Shown in pieces: positions 16,445 to 25,778 of a DNA stretch of 64,000 nucleotides. The translations under genes were made by a program, and so were the position numbers. Origin of the DNA: an uncultured Aquimarina sp. (GTDB lineage: Bacteria; Bacteroidota; Bacteroidia; Flavobacteriales; Flavobacteriaceae); contig CANMTP010000008.1 in assembly GCA_947500845.1 (NCBI GenBank), positions 140,079 to 204,078 on the forward strand, written 5' to 3'. Within the stretch, counting starts at the first letter, position 1; the number at the start of each line of letters is the position of its first letter. Under the pieces are notes generated by a model. That model worked only from the letters and a program-made list of their open reading frames with translations. It searched no databases and had not been told where the DNA came from.

Positions 16445-17908
16445 CTAGTGTAGACTTATTACTTTTTTAATTTTCCATTGTCCATTTTCATTATTCCAAA
16501 CGATAACAAATTTAACAGGGATAGATGCAGCATCTGGTTCCTGGTTGTTGTAATATTGATGAAACCCTATCTGCACTGCTCCGTAGTTATGGATAGGATA
16601 TACCTCAACACTGGGTTCTATTAATGTTCTGGTTACTTTTCCGCAGATATTACGTTCGGTTGCATCGAGAATATCTTGCTTCGAGGTCATGAATCCGCCT
16701 TTGTCGTGAAAAAATTCTATGTCATTGCTATACATATCGGCTTGTTTTTCTAAATCACACCTATTGTAGGCATCAAAAAATTCCTTGTCCATCTTAATAA
16801 TAGTGTTGTACAATTCTTTATCTACCGGTGTGTATTTTGGTATTTGATTTGATGTAGTTGTCTCTAACTTTTCGTCCTCGGGTTGCGGTTTTTCACCTGT
16901 GGCCAGTGCTATAATTTCTTTTGCATATTTCCCTAAATACTTTGATAAGATTTTTTCATATACCTTATACCCATCATCTACATTGGTAAAAATTAGGATT
17001 CCCTGTTTGGTCTTTGGAAAGAAAAACACAATGGTTTGCACTCCTTTGTCTGCACCGCCGTGAGAGAGCGCATAATTTCCATCTTTGAAGTCATACCTTT
17101 CAAATCCGAGTCCAAAATGCATTCCGTTTCTTGTGGCTACCTGGTTCGATTGCATTTCTGCCAAAATAGTAGTAGAAAGCCCTTCTCCATTCATTACACT
17201 AATAAGGAAGGTTGCATAATCTTTTATGGTGGTCAATATATCATCTGCGGCGTTTGCAGTCTTTCTTTTATAGGTTTTGTATGGGTTACCGTTTTTATCA
17301 AAACCTAACGCCACTCTGGATTCATCTGTAGTTTCATCCCAGAAGTATTTTGTATCCTCCATTTTTAGAGGTTTAAAAATGAGTTCTGTCGCTAATTGAT
17401 GTAGTGTCTTGTTAAATTTATTTTCTAAGGCCTTTCTCAAATATTCAAATCCTTCGCCAGAATATTGATATTGTGTCCCGGGGGTAAACATAAACTTTAG
17501 TTTCCCGTCTCTCCAATTAGGAAATCCTGTTTGATGGCTTAAAATATACCGCGTAGTCAGTAATTTTGTATTGGGATCATTTTTGATATCAGGATCTACC
17601 CAATACGGTGCTAACGATTCATCCAAACTCCATTTTCCCTGACTAATCAATTTTAAAGCCACTACTGCTGTAATTGGTTTTGTTAAAGAAGCGACATTAA
17701 AAATAGTATTATAAGGGGCTTTTTGGTTCGGTTTGATATCTCCATATACTTCTATTTTACTTAGTTTTCCGTTTTCGATACTACCCAGACCCAGAATTGG
17801 AATTTTGTTTTCTTTTAACCATTTTTCCATTGCTGCTTTGTTTTCAACTTGGGCAGTAAGTAGTATAGCCGTAAATAATAAATAGATGAGTACTAGATGT
17901 TTTTTCAT
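16445..17908 (-). CDS. Secreted serine hydrolase (class C beta-lactamase-like) with C-terminal NTF2-like domain
   Basis: 487 residues. Signal peptide to about residue 20 (LLTAQ). Residues 25-340 form a penicillin-binding/beta-lactamase fold: Ser74-Leu-Thr-Lys77 is the SxxK nucleophile motif, a YSG near 150 replaces the YxN motif, and HGG near 287 serves as the KTG-like third motif. Residues about 365-487 look like an NTF2/SnoaL fold (DUF4440-like), ending GQWKIKKVISLH. Such enzymes act in the periplasm on peptides or esters rather than giving drug resistance. The fusion of the two domains is less common. It is monocistronic, with a hairpin terminator further on. Confidence 0.88.
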   Translation of the reverse strand: MKKHLVLIYLLFTAILLTAQVENKAAMEKWLKENKIPILGLGSIENGKLSKIEVYGDIKPNQKAPYNTIFNVASLTKPITAVVALKLISQGKWSLDESLAPYWVDPDIKNDPNTKLLTTRYILSHQTGFPNWRDGKLKFMFTPGTQYQYSGEGFEYLRKALENKFNKTLHQLATELIFKPLKMEDTKYFWDETTDESRVALGFDKNGNPYKTYKRKTANAADDILTTIKDYATFLISVMNGEGLSTTILAEMQSNQVATRNGMHFGLGFERYDFKDGNYALSHGGADKGVQTIVFFFPKTKQGILIFTNVDDGYKVYEKILSKYLGKYAKEIIALATGEKPQPEDEKLETTTSNQIPKYTPVDKELYNTIIKMDKEFFDAYNRCDLEKQADMYSNDIEFFHDKGGFMTSKQDILDATERNICGKVTRTLIEPSVEVYPIHNYGAVQIGFHQYYNNQEPDAASIPVKFVIVWNNENGQWKIKKVISLH

Positions 17909-18014
17909 TGTTGATAAAGTTTAACCCGTTTAATATGGATACAATATTACTTTTTCAACAACAAAACAGGCCAAAAATCAGCCTGACAATAACACGACAA
18001 TGTGCTGACAGCTT

Positions 18015-18554
18015 TTATATGATACTGAATTTCAGCTTAATATATAATTTCTTGTTTTTATCAAGTTCTGCAGTATTACGTAGTATAATACATACATTCG
18101 CTAATAAAAGTAAAAGCATGGTAAGCGGAACACTTTGTTTACTTATGGGAAACAGATTTCCGGCAAATATCACCGTGAGCACAATAAGAGGAAACAATAA
18201 AGTCCATAAAATCTGAAGAGAAACAATTTGCTTTGTGATCGCATTGATTTCTTTTTTCCAATACATCAATATCAAAGGCATAATGATGCTTCCCAGTGGA
18301 ATGATAAGGAGTAGTAAAGAAGATAAATTGATTAGCTTAACCAAGAAGATATTCACTTCTTTCTCTTCTGGGTTATCGGTAAGTAGTTTTTCTTTATCTA
18401 TCCCAAGAGCTTGAGATAGCGCTTCTAAAGTATGTCCTTTAAGTTCTTTCCCAGCCTCGATACGCTGAATTGTTCTAACAGAAATATTTGCTTTCTGAGA
18501 GAGTTGTTCCTGGGTCAAGTTTAATTTTTCTCTATATCTAAGCAGTGTATTCAT
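18015..18554 (-). CDS. XRE-type HTH regulator with membrane helices
   Basis: 179 residues. Residues 5-52 are a Cro/CI-type helix-turn-helix (LTQEQLSQKANISVRTIQRI). From about residue 70 come four hydrophobic helices (LVKLINLSSLLLLIIPLG, IIMPLILMYW, LQILWTLLFPLIVLTVIF, LTMLLLLLANVCIIL). The layout is that of small membrane-tethered DNA-binding proteins frequent in Bacteroidota. Target and signal unknown. The neighbouring serine hydrolase is co-directional but 107 bp away, so co-regulation is only possible. Confidence 0.85.
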   Translation of the reverse strand: MNTLLRYREKLNLTQEQLSQKANISVRTIQRIEAGKELKGHTLEALSQALGIDKEKLLTDNPEEKEVNIFLVKLINLSSLLLLIIPLGSIIMPLILMYWKKEINAITKQIVSLQILWTLLFPLIVLTVIFAGNLFPISKQSVPLTMLLLLLANVCIILRNTAELDKNKKLYIKLKFSII

Positions 18555-18706
18555 TTGTTTTTTGGCTAATATAGCTAACGGTTAGCGTATGTATTTTGCC
18601 AAAAATACAGAAATCATTGGATTAACTACTTTGCTACTTTGATCCTAAGTTGCTAGCCACAGTTTTTGTAGGGTAATCGGCCTCAAAAAATCAAATTTAT
18701 GCGGGT

Positions 18707-19351
18707 TTATAATTTTTCCTGTTTTTTCCTTCCAACGATTATGAATCCAATCGATATTCCCAAATAACTATTGTCTACTGTTCCGATTATTTGACCATTT
18801 GGTATTTCAATATCTGCTTTGGTGATAAAGTTATATTCTAATCCAAATCTTGTATTCCCTAAATCAAGTCCTCCTCTTAACAGCAGTCCTAGTTGATTAT
18901 TGACACTTCCTTCTAGTACATCTGTAGCGCCGTCTCGCCTGGACACATCTATGTTGTTAAAAAAATAATACCCTAGGCCCAACCCTATGTAAGGTCGATA
19001 ATAATTTTCATTCAAATAATAATCAAATGTAGAAACAAAAGAAAACATCCCATTGTCATCTAAATCATCGATAAAAAACGGAGCGCTATCATCAATATTA
19101 AATTTTTGAGAGTTTATTGCAACTCCAAATCTTAAACCGATGACCGTATTTTCTGAGGCTTTGACTTTAGGCTCAATATTAAGCATTAATCCTAAATTTT
19201 CTGAGCCTGTCTCTAAGAGCACCCCAGGTTCTAATCTTAGTTGTACTTGAGCATTTAAATTAGATAAACAAAGTGCTACTATTATCAGGAATAATCTTTC
19301 CTTTAAAGTAGTGTTCTTATTGTGGAAAAATTCAGGTCGAAAAACCTCCAT
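18707..19351 (-). CDS. Outer-membrane beta-barrel-like protein, unknown
   Basis: 214 residues. A signal peptide is visible at residues 17-35 (LKERLFLIIVALCLSNLNAQ), preceded by about 16 residues that may be untranslated if a later start is used. The mature part alternates hydrophobic and polar residues with aromatic strand ends (YYLNENYYRPYIGLGLGYYF), typical of eight-stranded barrels of the OmpA/OprF-like or outer_membrane_beta-barrel type. Function unknown. Confidence 0.75.
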   Translation of the reverse strand: MEVFRPEFFHNKNTTLKERLFLIIVALCLSNLNAQVQLRLEPGVLLETGSENLGLMLNIEPKVKASENTVIGLRFGVAINSQKFNIDDSAPFFIDDLDDNGMFSFVSTFDYYLNENYYRPYIGLGLGYYFFNNIDVSRRDGATDVLEGSVNNQLGLLLRGGLDLGNTRFGLEYNFITKADIEIPNGQIIGTVDNSYLGISIGFIIVGRKKQEKL

Positions 19352-19993
19352 AAAGATTTGTTGTTCAATTGCTAAAAGTAGAACGTTGGTTTTTCTTTAT
19401 AATTGTTGTTCAATAGCTTGCCTGAGCAATGAATCGGCTATTTCTTGTATACATTGGTACCTAATAGGTTTTTATTGCTTATTTAAAATTTGATCTGTAT
19501 CATCGATCCATTCGTATTCTGGAACGCTTTTGTTCAGATATTGGTCTGGTCGTCAAACTAACATAATACGTCAATAGTAGTATCAAAAACTAATAGATCA
19601 CAGTAGTTATAGCTAAATTAATATAAAATGGCATTAAAAATTTATAAAGTAAAAAATTGAAGTTCAAGGCGAAAAACGCAGTCATAGCAGAGCTAAGCCG
19701 AGTATTTTTAACGTAGAAATTCGATTTTTTACTAGAAAGATTCATGTTATTTTATGTTGATTTAGCTATATGTTCTCATCTCGATACATTTTTATCAACC
19801 GCTATCACTAATGATAAAAACACTCGATGAGACGGCACGTTATTATCTTGATAAACACTACACCTTGAAATATCTCAATAGAAGTAGTTTTACAGGAAGA
19901 AAAGTACCAAACCGGGTAAGGTTAGAAGACTGATCTAAGAAAGCCAATCGAAATAAGGATATTTATGAACCACCTACTTTCAACCATCAAAAA
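19352..19993. other. Intergenic region holding a palindromic element
   Basis: Apart from the element at 19610-19768, I see no gene or clear regulatory site. Confidence 0.5.
19610..19768. mobile_element. MITE-like palindromic element, second type
   Basis: TAGCTAAATTAATATAAAAT at the left pairs with ATTTTATGTTGATTTAGCTA at the right; a further pair AGTAAAAAAT/ATTTTTTACT lies inside. The 159-bp segment has no coding capacity. Confidence 0.55.
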
Positions 19994-21250
19994 TCAAAAA
20001 TACTGCCCGATCCCAAACACAAAACCATTGGTGGCATCTTGGGTAACACCGTAGCCATAATCAATTCTAAAAATGGCATTAAAGATCTTTTTATGCATAA
20101 AGCGTAGTCCCACACCGGGATAGAGTCTAAAGTTTTGGGAATCGCCAAAGTCTCCAAAATCACCTCCGGGGTTGCGCCAGCTCCCACCATCTACAAATAC
20201 ATTGCTTTGCAGTACAAACCAGTTTTTTTCGTATAGCGTATGGCGATATTCGGTATTGAGTACAATCACTCCGGTACCGCGATCGATAATATTTCCCACT
20301 CCGCGAATATTCAAATTATTATCTACCGCAAAAGGAGCAAAGGGAGATTCGTCGTTGCTTGCCAAACCAAGTCTTAGCCTCGACGCCCAATTACCTTTTT
20401 TACCTATGCGTTTGTAATATAAAAAGTCGTTCCACCAGATAAAAAAATCAGGTAATATGTCTTCGGTACTGATCACATATTGTGTATTTAGAATACTTCG
20501 AAACCCAGAGACATATTGATAGTCATAATCAAGGTTATTGTATTCATAAATAAACTTATACAGTAGCTTATTTACATCAAAATCTTGAGGTACTTCGGGA
20601 TCGGTTACCCCCTCCTTATATTCATAATCTTCATTAAAATAATTGATGCCCAGTTCTATCCGGTTTTGTATATTAAACTGATATAAACTCAAAATTTCAT
20701 ACGAAGTATTGTTGTATTTATAGTCTGCGGTTCCATTTTCCAGAAACACAGGTTCTTCGGTAGTAATGTTACTATAATTCAAAGCTAATCCCAATCTTTT
20801 GCCGAATAAAAAAGGAGCTCTGATGTTGGCCATGTAAGAAGAATAGATATCATTTTGGTAGATGGCACCAAGAGTAATATTTCGTCCCAATAGATTAAAC
20901 TCGTACAACCCTAATCTAAAGGCAAATTCGTCATCATTAGCGGTATATACATTGGCCGAAGGAATTAAGGTGAAGTTTTCTTCAACTCCGTATACCAATT
21001 CATAACCTTCTTCCTTTTCATGAACCTGGTAATAGGCATGGGCAATAGATGGTAATCTTTTAAGCCTGTTAATATCTTTCTCGATTTTTAATGAATCTAG
21101 TACACTGCCTTTCTCAATGTTTATCAGCTTGGTCAAAGCAGCAGTTTTGGTTTTTTTATTGCCTTGAATAACTATGTTTGTAATTATATTTTCTTGAGCC
21201 ACAGCAATGCTGGTAACAAACAGGATAATAAAAGTAAGAGTTGATTTCAC
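19994..21250 (-). CDS. Omp85 (BamA/TamA-like) outer-membrane protein
   Basis: 418 residues from a GTG at 21250, which places a normal signal peptide (KSTLTFIILFVTSIAVAQ) at the N-terminus; the longer frame to 21337 runs through a dispersed repeat and is unlikely to be translated. After it comes one POTRA domain (IITNIVIQGNKKTKTAALTK onward) and then a 16-strand-type barrel ending VFGIGQYF, with a terminal Phe as expected for BAM substrates. The DRGTGVIVLNTEYRH stretch corresponds to a conserved Omp85 strand. It is shorter than BamA (which has five POTRA), so more likely a TamA- or FhaC-like family member of unknown substrate. Confidence 0.82.
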   Translation of the reverse strand: MKSTLTFIILFVTSIAVAQENIITNIVIQGNKKTKTAALTKLINIEKGSVLDSLKIEKDINRLKRLPSIAHAYYQVHEKEEGYELVYGVEENFTLIPSANVYTANDDEFAFRLGLYEFNLLGRNITLGAIYQNDIYSSYMANIRAPFLFGKRLGLALNYSNITTEEPVFLENGTADYKYNNTSYEILSLYQFNIQNRIELGINYFNEDYEYKEGVTDPEVPQDFDVNKLLYKFIYEYNNLDYDYQYVSGFRSILNTQYVISTEDILPDFFIWWNDFLYYKRIGKKGNWASRLRLGLASNDESPFAPFAVDNNLNIRGVGNIIDRGTGVIVLNTEYRHTLYEKNWFVLQSNVFVDGGSWRNPGGDFGDFGDSQNFRLYPGVGLRFMHKKIFNAIFRIDYGYGVTQDATNGFVFGIGQYF

Positions 21251-21269
21251 TGCTTCTATGTTTTTACTA

Positions 21270-21375
21270 AAGATAGTATAGTTCCTTCTCCTGGGGAGAA
21301 GGTTAGGATGAGGGATCATGACACTAAAAACCATCACCTTAATCCTCTTTTCTAGGGAGAGGAAATTTTAAAATT
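21270..21375. repeat. Dispersed repeat with CTCC/GGAG hairpins
   Basis: CCTTCTCCTGGGGAGAAGG and TTTTCTAGGGAGAGG style hairpins flank a spacer; similar sequences are common between genes in many bacteria. It lies between the GH113-like gene and the Omp85 gene. Confidence 0.5.
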
Positions 21376-21390
21376 TTTAATCCCATTTCA

Positions 21391-22389
21391 TTAATTTGCT
21401 GAATAAAACTCTTGTATTATCTTTTCTGAAGGTTTATTCTGGATTGTAAATCGGTTATTCCTCTTACCGCCGACCTCACCGTGATTATGAAACCATTTCC
21501 AAAGAAAACCACCGGCAAACCAAGGTTCTGACCAAAACTCTTCATACAATGCAATTAAGGCATTATTTTGAGCTTCAAAATTGAAATTACCTTCAATTCT
21601 ATTAGAGTCCCAGGGTTCTTTACCGGTATAATGCACACTACGATACCCGTACTCTGTAAATAAAACCGGTTTATCCACCTTATTTTGTAGCTTCATGATA
21701 TTTATTTTATGTTTTTGCCAACCTTCTTTAAGTTCTTCGATACTGGGCGTTTGGCTTTCTGCCACTGGAAAATATGCATCGATCCCAATATAGTCCAGCT
21801 CTTGCCAAAAGGGCGCCTTATCAAACTGATCCCAATTCTCTGCATACGTCAACTTTCCTTTATAGATCGATCTGATCTTCTTAATCAACAAACTCCAAAA
21901 CTGCGGTCTTATTTGCACAAATGTGTGCAACTCTGTACCAATACATAGAATGGGAACCTTCATTTCTTGGGCCAACTGTGCATATAGTATTATAAATTCT
22001 TCATATGACTTTTCTAACACTTTCCAATTTTCTTCAGAATCCATATTGATATTTCCCGTAAACTCGCCTCGCCATACCCAAATCTGAGGCTTAAGCATCA
22101 CTTTAATGCCTTTCTTATTTAGCAGTGCTATCGTTTTTTTTGCTCCCTCTATTCGTTCCCCCCACCATTGTCGCTCAACATTAAAAACTACGGTTGGGGT
22201 CTCTAGATTTTTCAAAAACCCAAATGGCATTACAGCAGCCCAATTGGCATTAACTTTTACAACAGGTTCTATTTCTTTTATACTAATTTCATTAGGAGAT
22301 CCTACAAAACTTACTCCGTTAATCTTCGATTGCTGGCCAGAACAGCCGGAAAAAATAGTGATTAGCAGCAGTAGAAAAAACTTCTTCAT
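21391..22389 (-). CDS. GH113-like glycoside hydrolase lipoprotein
   Basis: 332 residues, lipoprotein by signal peptide and lipobox (FSGCSGQ, Cys16). The body fits a TIM-barrel hydrolase of family GH113: VERQWWGERI, KPQIWVWRGEF, a GTELHTF segment with the likely acid/base Glu near residue 153, and VLFTEYGYRS near 245 with the likely nucleophile Glu. GH113 members studied so far are beta-mannanases, but substrate here is inferred only. Probably faces the periplasm or outside. No SusCD neighbours, so not a classical polysaccharide utilisation locus. Co-directional with the 22422 gene, 32 bp after its stop. Confidence 0.82.
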   Translation of the reverse strand: MKKFFLLLLITIFSGCSGQQSKINGVSFVGSPNEISIKEIEPVVKVNANWAAVMPFGFLKNLETPTVVFNVERQWWGERIEGAKKTIALLNKKGIKVMLKPQIWVWRGEFTGNINMDSEENWKVLEKSYEEFIILYAQLAQEMKVPILCIGTELHTFVQIRPQFWSLLIKKIRSIYKGKLTYAENWDQFDKAPFWQELDYIGIDAYFPVAESQTPSIEELKEGWQKHKINIMKLQNKVDKPVLFTEYGYRSVHYTGKEPWDSNRIEGNFNFEAQNNALIALYEEFWSEPWFAGGFLWKWFHNHGEVGGKRNNRFTIQNKPSEKIIQEFYSAN

Positions 22390-22421
22390 TTTTGTTTTTT
22401 ACTGCTGAAAATACAATTTTA

Positions 22422-23312
22422 TTAGAATACGGCCCTTAATCCTATATTAAATGTTTCTCCCAGACCTGTAGCATCCCCTCTTACAAAGTTTGTGTACAAT
22501 GCCTCTACATTCAATTCTCTAGTAAGTTGATATTTTGCTCCCCCTCCCAGAGCTGTAAAATTTTGATCAAAATCGTTTCCTAAATCGATCAATTCTGAAT
22601 GTTGCGCAAGCACCAATACCGTAAACGTCGAACTAGGAAAATAACTGAAGAATACTCCTGGTGTGAGTCTAAGACTATTATTAGCAAAACTATCTTCTTC
22701 ATCTCCAAAATTTAGTTCAGAATTCACCTCTCCAAATATTTGGAATTTATTACCCGCAAATGTATGATCGTAGAAAAATCGATTCTGCCAGGTATATCCT
22801 TTCTGATCAAGAAATACTCCATCTTCTACTTCATTATCAACTAGTGGTATGAAAAATGAACTTTGTATAGAAAAATTATTTACATTTTTAAGGGGAACAA
22901 ACTTTACAGAGGGCGCAAACGAGGTGAATCCGGATCTTGCGGTACCTCTTTCACCATCAAACTTAAAAACGTCGAGCGCATCACGATCATCAATAACACT
23001 GGATCTAAATTCGAGGATTAAACCTACATTCCATCGTTTATTACTGCCTACCCCGGTATACGCTTCTAAGGTAGAAGTAAAAAAAGTCTGTCTTGGTATC
23101 TCACGTTTTTCGCCACCGGGGCCAAAAAGATCTTCAGTTTCTGTATACAAATTATTGAACCACTTGATATCATATTGGCCTTTACCTATGAGCTTTGATG
23201 GGGTTAGCGTTTGTATTACTGATCCTTGTTGATCATTATCCTGTTCTTGAGCAAAACCTATAGTTAAAACAAAAATACTTACTACAGTGAATACAATTTT
23301 TTGAGTTTTCAT
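22422..23312 (-). CDS. Outer-membrane porin-like beta-barrel, unknown
   Basis: 296 residues from the ATG at 23312; an upstream ATG at 23330 adds only MQKLKK. Signal peptide ends at GFAQ. The mature protein opens SVIQTLTPSKLIGKGQYDIKWFNNLYTET and shows about ten to twelve amphipathic strands, ending NIGLRAVF with a terminal Phe for BAM insertion. Similar proteins in Bacteroidota are annotated only as transporter or hypothetical. It is followed after 32 bases by the GH113-like gene, so a shared transcript is likely. Confidence 0.78.
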   Translation of the reverse strand: MKTQKIVFTVVSIFVLTIGFAQEQDNDQQGSVIQTLTPSKLIGKGQYDIKWFNNLYTETEDLFGPGGEKREIPRQTFFTSTLEAYTGVGSNKRWNVGLILEFRSSVIDDRDALDVFKFDGERGTARSGFTSFAPSVKFVPLKNVNNFSIQSSFFIPLVDNEVEDGVFLDQKGYTWQNRFFYDHTFAGNKFQIFGEVNSELNFGDEEDSFANNSLRLTPGVFFSYFPSSTFTVLVLAQHSELIDLGNDFDQNFTALGGGAKYQLTRELNVEALYTNFVRGDATGLGETFNIGLRAVF

Positions 23313-23407
23313 TTTTTTGAGTTTTTGCATAAGTATCCTTATAAAGTATTCTCTTTGAAGACAAACTTTAAGCCTATACTTACTGAATATTTAATGTTAT
23401 TGAAAAA

Positions 23408-24118
23408 TTACTTGATTTGATTCAGGCTCCAATCATAAGGATAGTAGGAAACCTTTACTCCTTCGGGGATTTTTTCTTTTCTGAATGTATTGATATAGTC
23501 AATTTCAGATCCGTTTCGAGTAAAATCTTCTTTGTACCATTCAAAAATTTGAGATAATTGAACTTTGTTGCCTTTTACTTTGATAAAATCCGGATCGTTT
23601 AAAGCTTTTACCGTCTGCCGTTGTAATTGCTTTTCTAGGGTTTTGGGTGTATAGGCCTCGGCAATAATGGGAGGACATCCTAATCCTGCACATACCAATA
23701 CAAAATGAAACCGGGCCTCTTCAGGAAAGTTTTTACGTAGTATTTTATTCTCCAGGTCATTGAGTGTAGTTTCTTTTCCACCCAGATGATATGTTGTTTT
23801 ATCAAAAAAACCTTTTATATCCAATGGTGATTTTACCGGATATGCATTCACAATACCTTTTATAACTGCAAGATTATACGCATTGATATAAAATGCCTGA
23901 TACTCTTTTGCCTGATCTTTGGAAATAGATATCGAAGAAGCCATATCTAGTAATTGATCTAGAGATGATGGGTCTTTCTTTATTTCACTATAATTAACCC
24001 GCCCATCAGATACATATGTTTTAAAAAAAGCATCTGCCTGGATAAAGAAATCTTCAGTACCTTGAGAAAAACCAAACTGGATGATGAGACTAAAGAATAT
24101 GACAATTATATTTTTCAT
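23408..24118 (-). CDS. DUF547 domain-containing secreted protein
   Basis: 236 residues with a signal peptide (IIVIFFSLIIQFGFSQ). The DUF547 pattern is clear: NYSEIKKD, AFYINAYNLAVIKGIV near 72-87, FHFVLVCAGLGCPPI near 136-150 and FEWYKEDF near 202. The conserved Cys and Asn suggest an enzyme, and some call the fold thiol-protease-like, but activity is unknown. It is co-directional with the beta-barrel gene after it (78 bp). In Bacteroidota DUF547 genes often sit near redox genes such as those starting at 24424. Confidence 0.88.
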   Translation of the reverse strand: MKNIIVIFFSLIIQFGFSQGTEDFFIQADAFFKTYVSDGRVNYSEIKKDPSSLDQLLDMASSISISKDQAKEYQAFYINAYNLAVIKGIVNAYPVKSPLDIKGFFDKTTYHLGGKETTLNDLENKILRKNFPEEARFHFVLVCAGLGCPPIIAEAYTPKTLEKQLQRQTVKALNDPDFIKVKGNKVQLSQIFEWYKEDFTRNGSEIDYINTFRKEKIPEGVKVSYYPYDWSLNQIK

Positions 24119-24423
24119 ATGTGTGTGTGTGTTTTAATTTTACGCAGTTATTTTAATATAAGTCGAGTTTCAGATGATTAAAATATCTTGGTATTGGCCA
24201 GTCAGTCGAATGGTAAATAACCAACTTACAAACTATTAACATTTTTATTTTTCTCTTTACTCAATACACTTCACGTTCGAAAAAGAATACTTGCCCTTAC
24301 AAAACCTTAAGTTTTTAGATTCATTCTAAATTAAAGCTACTTTTTAAGTTCTTATATTTATGATCGACTTATTGATCGAAGCAACCACTTCATCATTAAC
24401 AAAGACAATCAACAATCATCTTT
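24119..24423. other. Divergent intergenic region
   Basis: Lies between the leftward DUF547 gene and the rightward redox/glycosyltransferase genes. It has a short GT run (24121-24132), and TCGA-containing inverted repeat pieces near 24360-24380. No clean consensus promoter is visible. Confidence 0.4.
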
Positions 24424-25725
24424 ATGGAACACATTGTAATTATTGGAAATGGAATTTCAGGAGTTACCGCTGCCAGGCATATTCGTAAAATGTCTGACAA
24501 AAAAATTACTATCATTTCTGCCGAAACTGATTATTTCTTTTCCCGTACTGCACTTATGTATGTGTATATGGGGCATATGAAATTTGAACATACGCAACCT
24601 TATGAAAATTGGTTTTGGGAAAAGAACAATATAGGGCTTAAACAAGGTTTTGTATCCAAAATCAATCATGAAGCAAGCGAACTCATCTTTTCTGACGGAG
24701 AGAAACTAACGTATGACCAACTAATAATCGCGGTGGGTTCTAAACCTAACAAGTTTGGATGGCCCGGCCAGGACCTGGATGGTGTTATGGGAATGTATCA
24801 TAAACAGGATCTTGAAAACCTTGAAAAATATGCCCCTACCAATAAAGAATGTAAACATGCAGTAATTGTTGGTGGTGGATTAATTGGGATCGAATTGGCA
24901 GAAATGTTACGCTCCCGAGATATTCCCGTTACCTTTCTAGTAAGAGAAGAAAGTTTTTGGAATGGCGTTTTGCCTGCCGGCGAAAGTGCAATGATCAATA
25001 GGCATATTAAAAATCATCATATCGACCTCAGACTATCTTCTAATCTGAAAGAAATCATTGCTGATGAAAATGGAAAAGTAAAAGCTGTCGTCGTTCAAGA
25101 AACAGGAGAAGTTATTGATTGTGACGTAGTAGGGTTAACAGCAGGGGTTTCGCCTAACGTAGATTTCTTACAAGATTCTGGTATCGAATTAGGGCGCGGT
25201 GTTAAAGTAAACAGATTTCTTGAAACCAACATACCCAACATTTATGCAATAGGTGATTGTGCAGAACAACATGAAGCTATTGGATTACGACGTCCCATAG
25301 AAGCTGTTTGGTATACAGGGCGTATGATGGGCGAAACGGTGGCACAAACTATCTGCGGAAATAGGACCGAGTACAAACCAGGACATTGGTTTAACAGTGC
25401 AAAATTTCTGGATATCGAATATCAAACCTATGGTTGGGTATTTGCTCGACCTAAAGAATACGAAGAACAATTTCACTGGATACATGAAGATGATACTAAA
25501 TGCATAACCGTTTCATTTCACAAAGGAACTCAAGATTTTTTAGGAATAAATAATTTCGGAATCAGAATGCGCCATGAAGTTTTTGACCGATGGCTAACTG
25601 AAAAAAAAGATATCAACTTTGTCATGCAGCATCTGGGCGAAGCTAATTTTGATCCTGAGTTATATACAAAATATGAATCCGAGATTCTTTCAGCTTTCAA
25701 AAAATCACAGCTTCAAACTGCATAA
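24424..25725 (+). CDS. NAD(P)/FAD-dependent pyridine nucleotide-disulfide-type oxidoreductase
   Basis: 433 residues. FAD Rossmann motif GNGISG at 8-13, NAD motif GGGLIGIELAEML near 144-156, and the second FAD motif NIYAIGDCAE near 278-287, so the family assignment is firm. No redox CxxC is seen, so it is more like ferredoxin/rubredoxin or nitrite-reductase-type reductases than thioredoxin reductase. It stands 53 bp before a membrane polyferredoxin, and electron transfer between the two is a natural inference. First gene of a rightward series reaching to 31549. Confidence 0.88.
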   Translation: MEHIVIIGNGISGVTAARHIRKMSDKKITIISAETDYFFSRTALMYVYMGHMKFEHTQPYENWFWEKNNIGLKQGFVSKINHEASELIFSDGEKLTYDQLIIAVGSKPNKFGWPGQDLDGVMGMYHKQDLENLEKYAPTNKECKHAVIVGGGLIGIELAEMLRSRDIPVTFLVREESFWNGVLPAGESAMINRHIKNHHIDLRLSSNLKEIIADENGKVKAVVVQETGEVIDCDVVGLTAGVSPNVDFLQDSGIELGRGVKVNRFLETNIPNIYAIGDCAEQHEAIGLRRPIEAVWYTGRMMGETVAQTICGNRTEYKPGHWFNSAKFLDIEYQTYGWVFARPKEYEEQFHWIHEDDTKCITVSFHKGTQDFLGINNFGIRMRHEVFDRWLTEKKDINFVMQHLGEANFDPELYTKYESEILSAFKKSQLQTA

Positions 25726-25778
25726 AGTATACATAGACTTTCGAGCATCGAATAATTTCAAAGACTAAAAGATAAAAA

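Noticed and set aside
19994..21337. Longer start of the Omp85 gene at 21337
   Set aside because: The extra N-terminus comes from a dispersed repeat, and the GTG at 21250 gives a proper signal peptide.
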